NCBI GenBank assembly: GCA_039821145.1
Contig: JBCBOS010000004.1
Location: 248,001-312,000 of the forward strand
Length of the DNA: 64,000 nucleotides
DNA from: JBCCSZ01 sp039821145
GTDB lineage: Bacteria > Bacteroidota > Bacteroidia > Chitinophagales > Saprospiraceae
Reading direction: 5' to 3'
Shown here: in pieces, positions 24,466 to 33,354 of the stretch
How positions within the stretch are numbered: the first letter of the stretch is position 1
Layout of the letters: every line of letters starts with the position of its first letter
The notes under the pieces: model-generated
Database searches by the model: none
Seen by the model: the letters and a program-made list of their open reading frames with translations, nothing else
What the model was told of the DNA's origin: nothing
Made by a program: the position numbers and the translations under genes

Positions 24466-24846
24466 TTACCCCCATGAAATGAGGTTTCGCCCCACAGCAT
24501 TGTCGTCACAACGATACCCCAAAAGGCGGCCACAATTTGACCGTGCTTTGGACAGCCAGGAGAAAAGGCCTGAAAATTTCCCCATGCCCCCATAGAGTCT
24601 TTCTGTCTCTCCTTGTCGGCAGTAAAATCCAAACTTGAAATGGACACTGTCTTCATAATAATAGCTGCGCCGATAGGTGCAATAGCGAATGGGAGCCCCC
24701 ATCTCTTTCATGGCTGTGATCAAGCGTCGTGCAGATCGCTCGGAGATGGTCAATTTGTTGGCCAGGTCGGTCGGTGTGCCCGTGGCTTTCAATCTGATCA
24801 GGCGGTCTGTCCGATCGATCAGATGCAATGTTTGTAAGAACTTCAT
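24466..24846 (-). CDS. Small helix-turn-helix DNA-binding protein
   Basis: This frame encodes 126 residues. The first ~74 (MKFLQTLHLIDRTDRLIRL ... APIRYCTYRRSYYYEDS, ending HFKFGF) are a DeoR/HTH_11-like winged helix found widely in Bacteroidota, often near RiPP genes. TDLANKLTISERSARRLI is the recognition unit. The last ~50 residues are unlike known members, and the DNA that encodes the tail from about residue 100 is the promoter block of precursor 4. The protein probably ended earlier in its ancestor, or the tail is a by-product of promoter insertion. It is a candidate regulator of the precursor promoters. Confidence 0.75.
   Translation of the reverse strand: MKFLQTLHLIDRTDRLIRLKATGTPTDLANKLTISERSARRLITAMKEMGAPIRYCTYRRSYYYEDSVHFKFGFYCRQGETERLYGGMGKFSGLFSWLSKARSNCGRLLGYRCDDNAVGRNLISWG
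24475..24489. promoter_or_regulatory. Degenerate palindrome in leader of precursor 4
   Basis: TGAAATGAGGTTTCG corresponds to the CGAAATGnnATTTCG element of precursors 2 and 3 and has the same 20-nt distance to the -7 box, but with two substitutions. It also falls within the last codons of the HTH frame. Confidence 0.5.
24509..24543 (-). promoter_or_regulatory. Promoter of precursor 4 inside the HTH reading frame
   Basis: The minus-strand box CGGTCAAATTGTGGCCG (24527-24543) is followed by 10 nt and TATCGTTG (24509-24516). Spacing is identical to the other three. The leader is about 127 nt. The whole element overlaps the 3' part of the HTH coding frame. Confidence 0.72.
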
Positions 24847-24906
24847 AACTCTAAGCTATTTTGATCAGCAGTTGGTCAACTAAAATTGCTTTCCTGCCCT
24901 CGTTGT

Positions 24907-26229
24907 TTATGCATTTTTTATCAGGTTCCAAATCCGGTCAAAAATTCGTTGTAAAATCCGTCGGTCTTCCGTGATGATGTCGGCAGTTCCTTCCATCTCT
25001 TGTTGAAAGTCAATCTTTCTGTCGTAGGTTGTGATCAGCGAATGGGGCAGGGCCAAATCCAGGTAGTAAGCACTGCCTTCCGGCACCAGTGAGATTTGTG
25101 CAACGCTTGCTTTGATGATGCCAAACTCCTGATAGGGAAATCCATCCAACTTGATGTTGACAAGCTGTCCCACTTTGACCTTGCCCGAGTTCTCGGTCGG
25201 CAGCTTTGCCTTGGCGATGATGTTGCCAGCGCCCCGCGTCGGTACGATGGTCATCATCTCTTCTCCTGCCCGCACATACTGGTTGGGACTCCAGATGGCA
25301 GACAAGCTGACCTTGCCAGCGATGGGCGCTCTGATCTGGTAGGCTTTTTTCCACAAGACAATGGCCGCTTCCAAGGATTGTATGTCCTCCCGGATGCTCA
25401 ACTCCTTTCCATTCTTCTCCTCTGCCCGGTTCTGTTTCAGATCGATGATTTGACTTTCCAACTGCTCCACTTGAATGTCATTGCTCACCGTTTGGGTTTC
25501 AAAGTTGTCCAATTGTCGTTGGTACTGTAGATAGACCTTTTCGATTTCTTCCAGGGCAATGTCGCTGATGACTCCTTCTTGATTGAGCTGTTGGTTTCGC
25601 TGATGGTTTCTCTTGGCGATGGCAAGTTCCTTCTTCAAAGTCGCTTGCTGCTTTCGAATGCTCCGATTGATTTTTTGATGAGATGCAATCTGATCTTTTA
25701 AGACCTTTATTTTGCTGGACACACTCGATCTTTTGTATTTCAAATGGTGCTGATAGTCTTGTACTTTTTGGACCAGGGTAGCATACTGGGGTTCCAGGGT
25801 TCCAAAAGTTTCCGATGAAGATGGAAGGTCAATTTTTCGGTAGTCTCGGTAAGAAGACGCCACTTTCAATTTGTCCAACCAGTCTTCCAAATCCGAAATG
25901 GCCGACTCATCCACTGGACTTTCAATCACCGCCAGCTTGGTTCCTTTCTGGACGTATTGCTGGTCTTCCACCAACAGAGACTCGATCCGGCCTTCCGCAG
26001 TCGAGACCAATCTGATGGCTGGGTTCTCGGTCAGGATCGTCACGTTGACAGAGACCGTATCTGGAAACTTGATCCACCAAGTCAATAACAGAAAAATGGA
26101 CATTGCAAGGAAAACCAGACTGATCCCCCACTTCAACAACCACCCAGGCGGGCGACCCAAAATTTGGTCTACCTCATCTCGTTGGTTGATGGCAATGTCT
26201 TCGGCCTTTCGAATAAGTGTAGTTGGCAT
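24907..26229 (-). CDS. HlyD-family periplasmic adaptor of the lanthipeptide exporter
   Basis: This 440-residue membrane-fusion protein has a cytoplasmic N-terminal tail, one transmembrane helix (about residues 34-53, ISLVFLAMSIFLLLTWW), a lipoyl half (TAEGRIESLLVEDQQYVQKG), a long coiled-coil hairpin (about 150-290) and the second lipoyl half plus beta barrel (IRAPIAGKVSLSAIWSPNQYV). It bridges an inner-membrane ABC transporter and an outer-membrane channel. The ABC gene ends 11 bp upstream, so the two form one unit. No TolC-type channel is seen in the window. Confidence 0.92.
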   Translation of the reverse strand: MPTTLIRKAEDIAINQRDEVDQILGRPPGWLLKWGISLVFLAMSIFLLLTWWIKFPDTVSVNVTILTENPAIRLVSTAEGRIESLLVEDQQYVQKGTKLAVIESPVDESAISDLEDWLDKLKVASSYRDYRKIDLPSSSETFGTLEPQYATLVQKVQDYQHHLKYKRSSVSSKIKVLKDQIASHQKINRSIRKQQATLKKELAIAKRNHQRNQQLNQEGVISDIALEEIEKVYLQYQRQLDNFETQTVSNDIQVEQLESQIIDLKQNRAEEKNGKELSIREDIQSLEAAIVLWKKAYQIRAPIAGKVSLSAIWSPNQYVRAGEEMMTIVPTRGAGNIIAKAKLPTENSGKVKVGQLVNIKLDGFPYQEFGIIKASVAQISLVPEGSAYYLDLALPHSLITTYDRKIDFQQEMEGTADIITEDRRILQRIFDRIWNLIKNA

Positions 26230-26240
26230 GTGATGTCGTT

Positions 26241-28445
26241 TTAACTCCCCAACTCTAGTTGATCTCTCACTAGGTTGTAGTAAGCATTTTCCTTTTCGAC
26301 CAATTCCTGATGTGTTCCCACCTCTACCAGCTCTCCCTTGTCCAGGACCACAATCTGATCGGCATTCTTTACGGTACTGAGGCGATGGGCAACCACCACC
26401 ACTGTTTTTCCCTCAAAAAAAGTATTGAGATTTTCCACAATCGTTCTTTCATTTTTGGTATCCAAGGCATTGGTTGCTTCATCAAAAAAGAGAAAGTCGG
26501 GATTTTTGTAAACGGCCCTGGCAATGAGCAAGCGCTGGCGTTGTCCCTGGCTGATGCCATTTCCTCGGGCACCAATGGTCGTATTGTATTTCATGGGCAG
26601 GGACTCGATGAACTCCTGAATATTGGCTGTTTGAACTGCTTTGAGAAGGCGGCCCCGATCCACGGTTTCGCTGCTCTCTGAGATGTTGTTGGCAATGGTG
26701 TCTGAAAAGACATATCCATCCTGCATGACAGCTCCACATTGATTTCGCCACTGCTGTTTGTCGATTTGTCCAAAAGGCATTTTGTCCAGAGAGATGCTTC
26801 CCTCAGATGGCTCGTAAAAGCCCAGTAAAATTTTCACCAAAGTGGTCTTTCCACTCCCGCTCGTCCCCACAATGGCAGTGACTTTTCCGTGGGGAATGCG
26901 AAGGCTCACATCCTTCAAGACAGCTTCGTCCAATGGATTGTAGCGGAAGGACAAGTCTTTGATGAGAATATCTGTATCATCGGGAACGGAGGCTGTATTT
27001 TCTCCTTCGATTTCTTCTTCCTTTGTCTGGTGAATCTCTCCCAATCTTTCCAGGCTGATCTTGGCATCCTGTGCAGAGCGGATGAATTGAATCATCTGTG
27101 CCAAAGGACCATTGAGTTGTCCGACGATGTACTGAATGGCCAGCATCATTCCAAGCGTCATGTTGCCATTGATGACGGCAGTGGCAGCAATGAAGGAAAT
27201 GCCGATGTCTTTCAACTGGTTGATGGAGGTACCTCCGATGTCCTGGTATTGGCTGATGGTCAGAGATCGGATGTTGGCATAAAACAGTTTGGCCTGCACA
27301 TTGGTCCACAGGCGCCTGCGCTTTCGCTCGCTGTTCTGCAATTTGATTTCCTGCATGCCCTGGATGATTTCAATGAGCGAATTCTGGTTTTGCGACAGCT
27401 CCTGAAAACGCTCGTAATCCACTTCTTTTCGCTTCCTCAAAAAAATGAAAACCCAGGCAATGTACGCAATGCTTGCAATGTTGAACACTGCAAATATCAA
27501 AGTATTGTAGAACAGCAGGACAATGCCAAATATAACGAAATTTACCAGCGAAAATAAAATGCTCAAAGTAGACGAAGTGAGGAAGTCCTCTATCCGACTG
27601 TGATCCGTGATGCGTTGCAACAAATCGCCAATCATCTTGGTATCGAAGTAGCCAATGGGAAGTCTCATCAGCTTGGCCAAAAAATCGGAGATCAGAGAGA
27701 CATTGATCCGGGTGCTGATGTGCAGCAAAATCCAACTCTGCAATACGTTCACCGTCAGCTGTCCAACGAAGATCATCAACTGACCCAGCAACACCAGGTA
27801 AATGAATCCAATGTTTTGGTTTTGGATGCCCACATCTACCACAGACTGAGTGAGGAAGGGAAGGGTCAATTGAAACAAACTGCCCAGTACCAAACCGATC
27901 ATCAATTGCACCAGCAGTCGACGGTAAGGCATCAAATATCTGAGCAAATATCCAAATCCTTTTTTGTCGTACTTTACCCCCTCTCTTTCGTAAAAGGTAG
28001 GGGTGGGTTCCAGTAGCAGTGCAATCCCTTTGTCTCCATCGCTGACCCAGCTTTTTTTGAATACCTCATAATCCAATTTGAATTTTCCCTGTGCCGGATC
28101 AGCCACCCAAATGTTTTTTTCATTGGCACTGATGATCACCACAAAGTGATTCTGATTCCAGTGGACAATGCAAGGAAAGGAAGCCCCCAGAAAGGAAGGT
28201 TCAAACTGCTTCTCCGCACGGAAGGGAATCTTCACAGGCATCGCCCGAAAGCCAATCCGCTCTGCCGCCTTCATGATGCCTTTCAAAGACACCCCTCTCC
28301 TACTGATGTGGCAGATCTTTCGCAAGTAGGGAAGCGGATAACTTCTCCCGTGATGACTGGAGATCATCTGCAAGCAAGTGGGACCACAGTCCATTTGATC
28401 TCGTTGTTGAAAAAACGGAAACTTCTTCATCATAGCCTTTATCAT
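26241..28445 (-). CDS. lanT: Bifunctional C39 peptidase/ABC exporter (LanT type)
   Basis: This ~734-residue protein cleaves double-Gly leaders and exports the core. The C39 domain (1-150) has the catalytic Cys in QRDQMDCGPTCL, His in VHWNQNHFVVI and Asp in VADPAQG. Six transmembrane helices follow (about 165-440), then the nucleotide-binding domain with Walker A GTSGSGKTT, signature ISQGQRQRL and Walker B LFFDEATNAL. All four precursors end their leaders in GG, which fits. Several ATGs occur at the start (28445, 28433, 28430); the longest is given and MKKFPFFQQRDQ at 28430 is the likely alternative. Confidence 0.93.
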   Translation of the reverse strand: MIKAMMKKFPFFQQRDQMDCGPTCLQMISSHHGRSYPLPYLRKICHISRRGVSLKGIMKAAERIGFRAMPVKIPFRAEKQFEPSFLGASFPCIVHWNQNHFVVIISANEKNIWVADPAQGKFKLDYEVFKKSWVSDGDKGIALLLEPTPTFYEREGVKYDKKGFGYLLRYLMPYRRLLVQLMIGLVLGSLFQLTLPFLTQSVVDVGIQNQNIGFIYLVLLGQLMIFVGQLTVNVLQSWILLHISTRINVSLISDFLAKLMRLPIGYFDTKMIGDLLQRITDHSRIEDFLTSSTLSILFSLVNFVIFGIVLLFYNTLIFAVFNIASIAYIAWVFIFLRKRKEVDYERFQELSQNQNSLIEIIQGMQEIKLQNSERKRRRLWTNVQAKLFYANIRSLTISQYQDIGGTSINQLKDIGISFIAATAVINGNMTLGMMLAIQYIVGQLNGPLAQMIQFIRSAQDAKISLERLGEIHQTKEEEIEGENTASVPDDTDILIKDLSFRYNPLDEAVLKDVSLRIPHGKVTAIVGTSGSGKTTLVKILLGFYEPSEGSISLDKMPFGQIDKQQWRNQCGAVMQDGYVFSDTIANNISESSETVDRGRLLKAVQTANIQEFIESLPMKYNTTIGARGNGISQGQRQRLLIARAVYKNPDFLFFDEATNALDTKNERTIVENLNTFFEGKTVVVVAHRLSTVKNADQIVVLDKGELVEVGTHQELVEKENAYYNLVRDQLELGS

Positions 28446-29266
28446 AAGTCGCTCAAAAGTTCAGCTCGAATCCATCCCATCTCTCCACAGACATCAATCG
28501 ATGCTACGAGGAGGACGGTGCATCCAATGGAGACCCATCAATTGGCAACAACCAATTGTCCGATCACAAGGAGGACCACTCATCCGTGGATGTTTCCTTG
28601 TCAGAGGTCTGGATACAATGGCAGACAAGACAAACGCCAGAATCGATGTCGATCGAATCCAAAAAATTTGTCCTGGTTACCTTCCAGGTTTGTTACGTAT
28701 AGCTGAAAAATATTCTCCGATCAATGTATTGCGCTCTTGGGGTCTTGCAAACGGCTCATCAGCAAAATAAGTTGCTGGCAACCGTCCAAGGCTAAGGGGT
28801 TGATCTTCGAATCGTACTGGTGTGTATGTATAACTACTGGCGCTGTTTCAAATGGACTTTTCAGACCATTCAGCAATCTAAATCAATGACAGTGTTAGCT
28901 TTGTATCAATTGGTTTCATCATTTTATTGACTACTATTTGGACCGAATACCCAGATATTACACAATGCAAAATACTTGTGAGACCTACAGGGTTTTCATC
29001 CAATGAATTGTCAAATACTAAAATGGCAGGAAGAGGTTTTAGCTTTTAGCTCGTAGCAAAGTTACAATAAATTCTGTATTATGCTATAGCTGACATGAAA
29101 ATTAACATTCCTTTAGCTGGCGACAAATTGCCAATAGAAGTCCATTAATTTTTCGTCAAAGAATAAAACCCTTTTCTACAAAAAATATTGTCTGATCTGC
29201 AGAAGTTTTCTCTGCAAATTCTGCGTTCAAAAGTCGTTCGTCGGACGTATGTGTCAATGAAGTTTC
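28446..29266. other. 821-bp spacer between the lanthipeptide and NRPS loci
   Basis: No convincing gene was found. On the minus strand TAACTTTG (29057-29064) is a perfect TAnnTTTG box but would give a ~610-nt leader to the exporter gene. CAATTGG/CCAATTG (28539-28558) is a perfect 7-bp inverted repeat with a 6-nt loop and may be an operator. CAGGGTTTTCA (28988-28998) also occurs in the leaders of precursors 2 and 3, which hints at a decayed copy. The frame 28501-28770 (plus) has no family resemblance. Confidence 0.4.
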
Positions 29267-31669
29267 TCAGTTCACAATCTCGAAGCTGTCGTACTGATTT
29301 CCCTTCTTGCCCTTGTGCTGCTTTTGATTGAATCGATACGTCAGCGACAAATTGACCTGCCGCACCCTGTACTGCAAATCCAAGTCCCGGGTAAAGTCTT
29401 CGCCAAAAGTAGTCACCAACCGCCGATTGGAATTGAATACATCTCTGACATTGACGGTGAGCGAGCCATTGCCTTTCCATATGTTGCTGCTCAGAGCAAG
29501 GTTCATCCCGTAAAATCCCTTTCGCCTGTATTGTCCGGTCTCGATAGGGCCGCGGTAGTAGTTCTGAATTTGGAGCTTTGTCGAGCCAAACAAATGCAGG
29601 CTGAAGTTGTAGCGTCCGGAGACCAATACGCCGTCCCCATCAAAACTCGCCCCTCGAAAGGAGCCCCGCTGCCGAAATCCGTTCAAGACAATCTCTACAT
29701 ACATGCTCCACCAAGGGAAGGGCTCATAACTGGCCCCCAACTCCGTTCCATAGGCAGTGTACGTACCAATGTTTGCAATGGTAGACGCAAAAAAGTCCTG
29801 GCTCTCACTGCCAATGGTGATCTGTTGTCTTTCCACAAAAAACTCCATTTCATCCGTCGTTCTCCGGAAGTAGATGCTGGGGTAAAAACTGAATTGATCG
29901 GATGCCCTCGTCCTGAGGCCCAACTCTGTGGCCAGGAGGTAAGAGGGGTCTATGTCAGAATTTCCCACAAAGATGTTGCGCTCATCTGTAAAGGTAGAAA
30001 ATGGGATGATCATCCAACTTTGCGGGCGATTGATGCGCCTGGAGGCCGACAACTGCAATTTGTTTTTTTCGTCGAAGGCATAATTCAAAAACGCAGATGG
30101 AAACCAATTTGTGTAATTCTTGCTGTTGTTGAAATCATTGCGGGCCGAAAAGATGTCGATGTCCGATATTTCTGTCCTCATACCCACTTTGACAAACAGC
30201 TTCCCCATCGTCTTGGAGAGCTGTCCGTAAACTGCATGTACCTTTTCGTCATAATTGGTTCGATCTGTAAACTCAGGGATCAGTACGGGCAGGCCTGGAG
30301 ATTGTCGTTCTGCCGAAAAATCATTTTCAATGGCAAACAAATCACTGCGATAGCCCAATTCCAATACAGCATCGCTTTTGAGCGGCAGGGCATAATCGGC
30401 GGATAACACGATCCGACTGATTTCCTCTTCATTGGTAGTCACATCGCGATTGAGGAGCTGCGAGCTGGGAAAGGTTTCCAATCCATCGATGCTTGCCTCT
30501 TCCTCTCCCTTGGTGTACTCTCCACTTACTGTCAAACTCAGTTGATGTCCCTCCTTTTTGAATCGATGGTCAAAGGAGGCATTGCCATAGACAAAGCCAT
30601 TGACCTCCTCCTCTCGTTCCGTTCGATTCGATTCGCCGATGAGGCTGTCGTCCTGAAAATCTTCGTAATTGGTCGCATTGAGATTGTCGGAGCGGGCACC
30701 CCGGTAGGTGAGACTGCCAGAGAGACTGTTGTACGGATTGAAGTTTTTTGTTCCACCCAGATTGACCAAATAGTAATACTGGTTTCGGACTCTGTCCGAT
30801 TCTTGGGTGCTGATGTCCGGGATGTCGGTGGGGGTTCGCAAAAAGATGTCGCTGGTGGCCTTGGGTTCCGAATAACCAATGCCAGCGTTGGCATACCAGG
30901 AAGCTGTTGCACCGCTTTGTGCAATGTTGCCATTGATGCCCCCGGTGAGTCGGTAGCCCGTAAAGATTTCCAGGCTGCTGTTGAATCGCCGTTTTTGCCC
31001 TTTTTTCAAGACCACATTAATGATGCCCGCAGTCCCCTGGGCCGAATACTTTGACGATGGATTGGTGATCACTTCCACTTTTTCGATGGAACTGGCGGGG
31101 ATGGTGGCAAAGAGTTCAGCAGAGCTGGCCAAGCCACTGGGTTTGCCATCGATCAATATCCTGACATTTGCATCTCCCCGGATGCTCACATTGCCATCTG
31201 ACTCCACTTGGACCGAAGGGAGATTTTGCATCACATCGGTCAGCGTCCCTCCCCTGGCGACCAGGTCTTGGGACACATTGTAGGTCTTTTTGTCCAAATC
31301 AATTTTCAGGGCCTTGCGCTCCCCAGATACGACGACTTCCTCCAAAGAGACATCCGTTTCCACCTCAATGACCCCCATGTCCCAATCGCTCCCTTTGTCG
31401 AGCAAGTCCAGGTCCATGATCTTGGGCTGAATCCCAACAAAAGATATTTCAAACACATAGCGATCCTGGGGGACCTTGATGGAAAAACTTCCTTGCGCAT
31501 CCCCCAAGGTTCCATACACCTTCGAACTGTCCTCCATGCTTTTGAAGACGATGCTGGCAAAGGGAATTTCTTCCTCTTGACTTCCTTTGACTTGTCCTTT
31601 GATGGTCACATTTTGTGCTGCCGCTGCAAAGGCGGACAACAACAACAAAAGGGTAATTGGTTTTTTCAC
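29267..31669 (-). CDS. TonB-dependent receptor-like outer-membrane protein (OMP_b-brl_3 type)
   Basis: This ~800-residue protein is best started at the GTG at 31669, which gives the signal peptide MKKPITLLLLLSAFAAAAQ; the ATG at 31738 would overlap the ABC transporter gene. Domains are a CarboxypepD_reg-like fold (about 22-105), a plug (about 115-215, RGGTLTDVMQNLPSVQVESDG and VRILIDGKPSGL) and a large beta barrel ending in QVNLSLTYRFNQK. It is the last gene of the NRPS operon, 10 bp after the exporter. It could import an iron or metal complex of the NRPS product; barrel families of this type also occur without a known ligand. Confidence 0.87.
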   Translation of the reverse strand: MKKPITLLLLLSAFAAAAQNVTIKGQVKGSQEEEIPFASIVFKSMEDSSKVYGTLGDAQGSFSIKVPQDRYVFEISFVGIQPKIMDLDLLDKGSDWDMGVIEVETDVSLEEVVVSGERKALKIDLDKKTYNVSQDLVARGGTLTDVMQNLPSVQVESDGNVSIRGDANVRILIDGKPSGLASSAELFATIPASSIEKVEVITNPSSKYSAQGTAGIINVVLKKGQKRRFNSSLEIFTGYRLTGGINGNIAQSGATASWYANAGIGYSEPKATSDIFLRTPTDIPDISTQESDRVRNQYYYLVNLGGTKNFNPYNSLSGSLTYRGARSDNLNATNYEDFQDDSLIGESNRTEREEEVNGFVYGNASFDHRFKKEGHQLSLTVSGEYTKGEEEASIDGLETFPSSQLLNRDVTTNEEEISRIVLSADYALPLKSDAVLELGYRSDLFAIENDFSAERQSPGLPVLIPEFTDRTNYDEKVHAVYGQLSKTMGKLFVKVGMRTEISDIDIFSARNDFNNSKNYTNWFPSAFLNYAFDEKNKLQLSASRRINRPQSWMIIPFSTFTDERNIFVGNSDIDPSYLLATELGLRTRASDQFSFYPSIYFRRTTDEMEFFVERQQITIGSESQDFFASTIANIGTYTAYGTELGASYEPFPWWSMYVEIVLNGFRQRGSFRGASFDGDGVLVSGRYNFSLHLFGSTKLQIQNYYRGPIETGQYRRKGFYGMNLALSSNIWKGNGSLTVNVRDVFNSNRRLVTTFGEDFTRDLDLQYRVRQVNLSLTYRFNQKQHKGKKGNQYDSFEIVN

Positions 31670-31679
31670 TGTCGAAAGT

Positions 31680-33311
31680 TTAGGGAGTTGGTTGATTGAC
31701 TTGCCTCGCATCTGTCGTGATTTCTTCCAGCTGTCCATAGTTCATCTTGAACAGTCGGTCGGCCTCTTGGTAGTACAAATCGTCATGGGTGATGGCAATG
31801 ATGGTTTTGTTTTCTTCTTTGACAATCCTGTGGATGATCTCAGCGTAAAACTTCCTCCGAAAGTATGGGTCTTGGTCTGCGGCCCATTCATCCAATACCA
31901 AAATGGGGCGATCCTCCAATATGGCGGCAATGAGTGCCAATCGCTTTCGCTGCCCGGTCGACAAATCTGTGGTCGACAATTGCCCCTCCTTGAACGACAC
32001 CTTGTGGTCAATCTCAAACAAGACAAGTAGCTCCCGGACCCGTTGGGCATCAATCGATTCAATCCCATAAAAATCATCAAACAAATGGAAGTCACTGAAC
32101 ACAGGAGAAAACAAGGCGCGCGTTTGCGTCAGCTGCTCCTCACCGATTCTTTGCCCGTTGACCAACAGGCTCCCCTTTTGCGGCGTATAAAGAGAGAGAA
32201 TGGCATTGACAAAAGTCGTTTTCCCAGAACCATTTCCTCCATAGATGAAAATGATCTCGTTGGCCTTCACCGACAGATGAATGGGACCGATGGAAAAGGA
32301 ACCATCCGGATAAGAATATTCATATCCTTGAAATGCCATCGCCTCGAATGCATTTTCTCGGCCCAACAATTCCAGCTTGTCCTCCTCTGATTCTTTGCCG
32401 GACACCTGCAACTGCTCCTTGATGCCGTTCAATTTTTTGTAGGAAATCAAGGCGCGGTTTAGGACGGGGATATTGAGCATGATGTTGACAATTGGCCCCA
32501 GCAAATACAGAAGTGCAAAAACAAAGCTGACAATGGTTCCCAACTCAATGACCAGGTGCTTTCCCACGGCCACCAAAATGACGGCAATGAGGCAGTAAAA
32601 AAGCAATTGGCTGATCAACTGACTGTTCAGATAACCGATGTATGCCCTGACGTTGCGCTTTTTTCCTTCGGCAATGATGGGCAGGAGGATCGAGGACAAT
32701 AGATCACGGCCTTTTCCAGGATTGATTTTGATCTCCTTGTTGCCCTCCAATAGGTCGTTGAAGCCTTTCATGAATCCCTGCTCCAACTCTCTGACGGCAG
32801 CAAATTGGGCATGGCTGATGCTGGCGCTCCTCAAGTACACAGCAATGCCCATCCCGATGCAAGCAATGCTGAGCAAGAAAAGTGGCAAGGACAGATACCC
32901 CAGATAAACAAAGCAGGCAATCACCAAAATGATGGAAGACAAGACACGGATGACAACCAAAGAAGCATTGGTGATGTTGTTGACATCTGTTGTCAGGGCG
33001 GAATAAATTTCCTCTTTCAATGCTCGGACCGTGAGGTAGGGCGCTTTGATGATTGCTTCTACCATCTCCTTGCGAATGCTCCAAAAGACATGCTGGGACA
33101 ATTCTATGATTCCTTGAGACAAGCATCTTCTGGTGATGAAAAATGCTGCAATGACGCCCAAAAACAACCAGCCAAAATGGTGTTCCTCTGGCAGGCTGTC
33201 GGTGATCAAGAGGTCAATGACGGTATTCACCAAGACGATGAACAGAAAGCCCGCCAAGCCAGCGACAATCCCCAAAATGGCATACAGGAATATCTTTCTA
33301 GCGAATTTCAT
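31680..33311 (-). CDS. PvdE/SyrD-like cyclic-peptide ABC exporter
   Basis: This 543-residue half-transporter starts at MKFARKIFLYAILG. It has six transmembrane helices (about 1-300) and a nucleotide-binding domain with Walker A YGGNGSGKTT, signature DLSTGQRKRL and Walker B LVLDEWAADQDP. The latter sequence is characteristic of the cyclic peptide transporter family that moves pyoverdine precursors or syringomycin-type lipopeptides to the periplasm. It lies in the NRPS operon, so it should export the NRPS product. No C39 domain is present, unlike the other exporter in the window. Confidence 0.92.
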   Translation of the reverse strand: MKFARKIFLYAILGIVAGLAGFLFIVLVNTVIDLLITDSLPEEHHFGWLFLGVIAAFFITRRCLSQGIIELSQHVFWSIRKEMVEAIIKAPYLTVRALKEEIYSALTTDVNNITNASLVVIRVLSSIILVIACFVYLGYLSLPLFLLSIACIGMGIAVYLRSASISHAQFAAVRELEQGFMKGFNDLLEGNKEIKINPGKGRDLLSSILLPIIAEGKKRNVRAYIGYLNSQLISQLLFYCLIAVILVAVGKHLVIELGTIVSFVFALLYLLGPIVNIMLNIPVLNRALISYKKLNGIKEQLQVSGKESEEDKLELLGRENAFEAMAFQGYEYSYPDGSFSIGPIHLSVKANEIIFIYGGNGSGKTTFVNAILSLYTPQKGSLLVNGQRIGEEQLTQTRALFSPVFSDFHLFDDFYGIESIDAQRVRELLVLFEIDHKVSFKEGQLSTTDLSTGQRKRLALIAAILEDRPILVLDEWAADQDPYFRRKFYAEIIHRIVKEENKTIIAITHDDLYYQEADRLFKMNYGQLEEITTDARQVNQPTP

Positions 33312-33354
33312 TTTTAGATGTTTGTTCTTGCCCACATGACGAAGCGAAGCACGC

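Noticed and set aside
24429..24656. 75-residue minus-strand frame overlapping the HTH gene end
   Set aside because: Alternative frame through the precursor 4 promoter, no family resemblance.
28501..28770. 89-residue plus-strand frame in the gap between the two peptide loci
   Set aside because: No recognisable motif, no promoter before it, and composition like the surrounding noncoding DNA.
28860..29010. Possible fifth, decayed lanthipeptide precursor on the minus strand (short frame MKPIDTKLTLSLI and CAGGGTTTTCA)
   Set aside because: The resemblance is too short; no GG leader end and no Cys core follow. Mentioned only as a hint.
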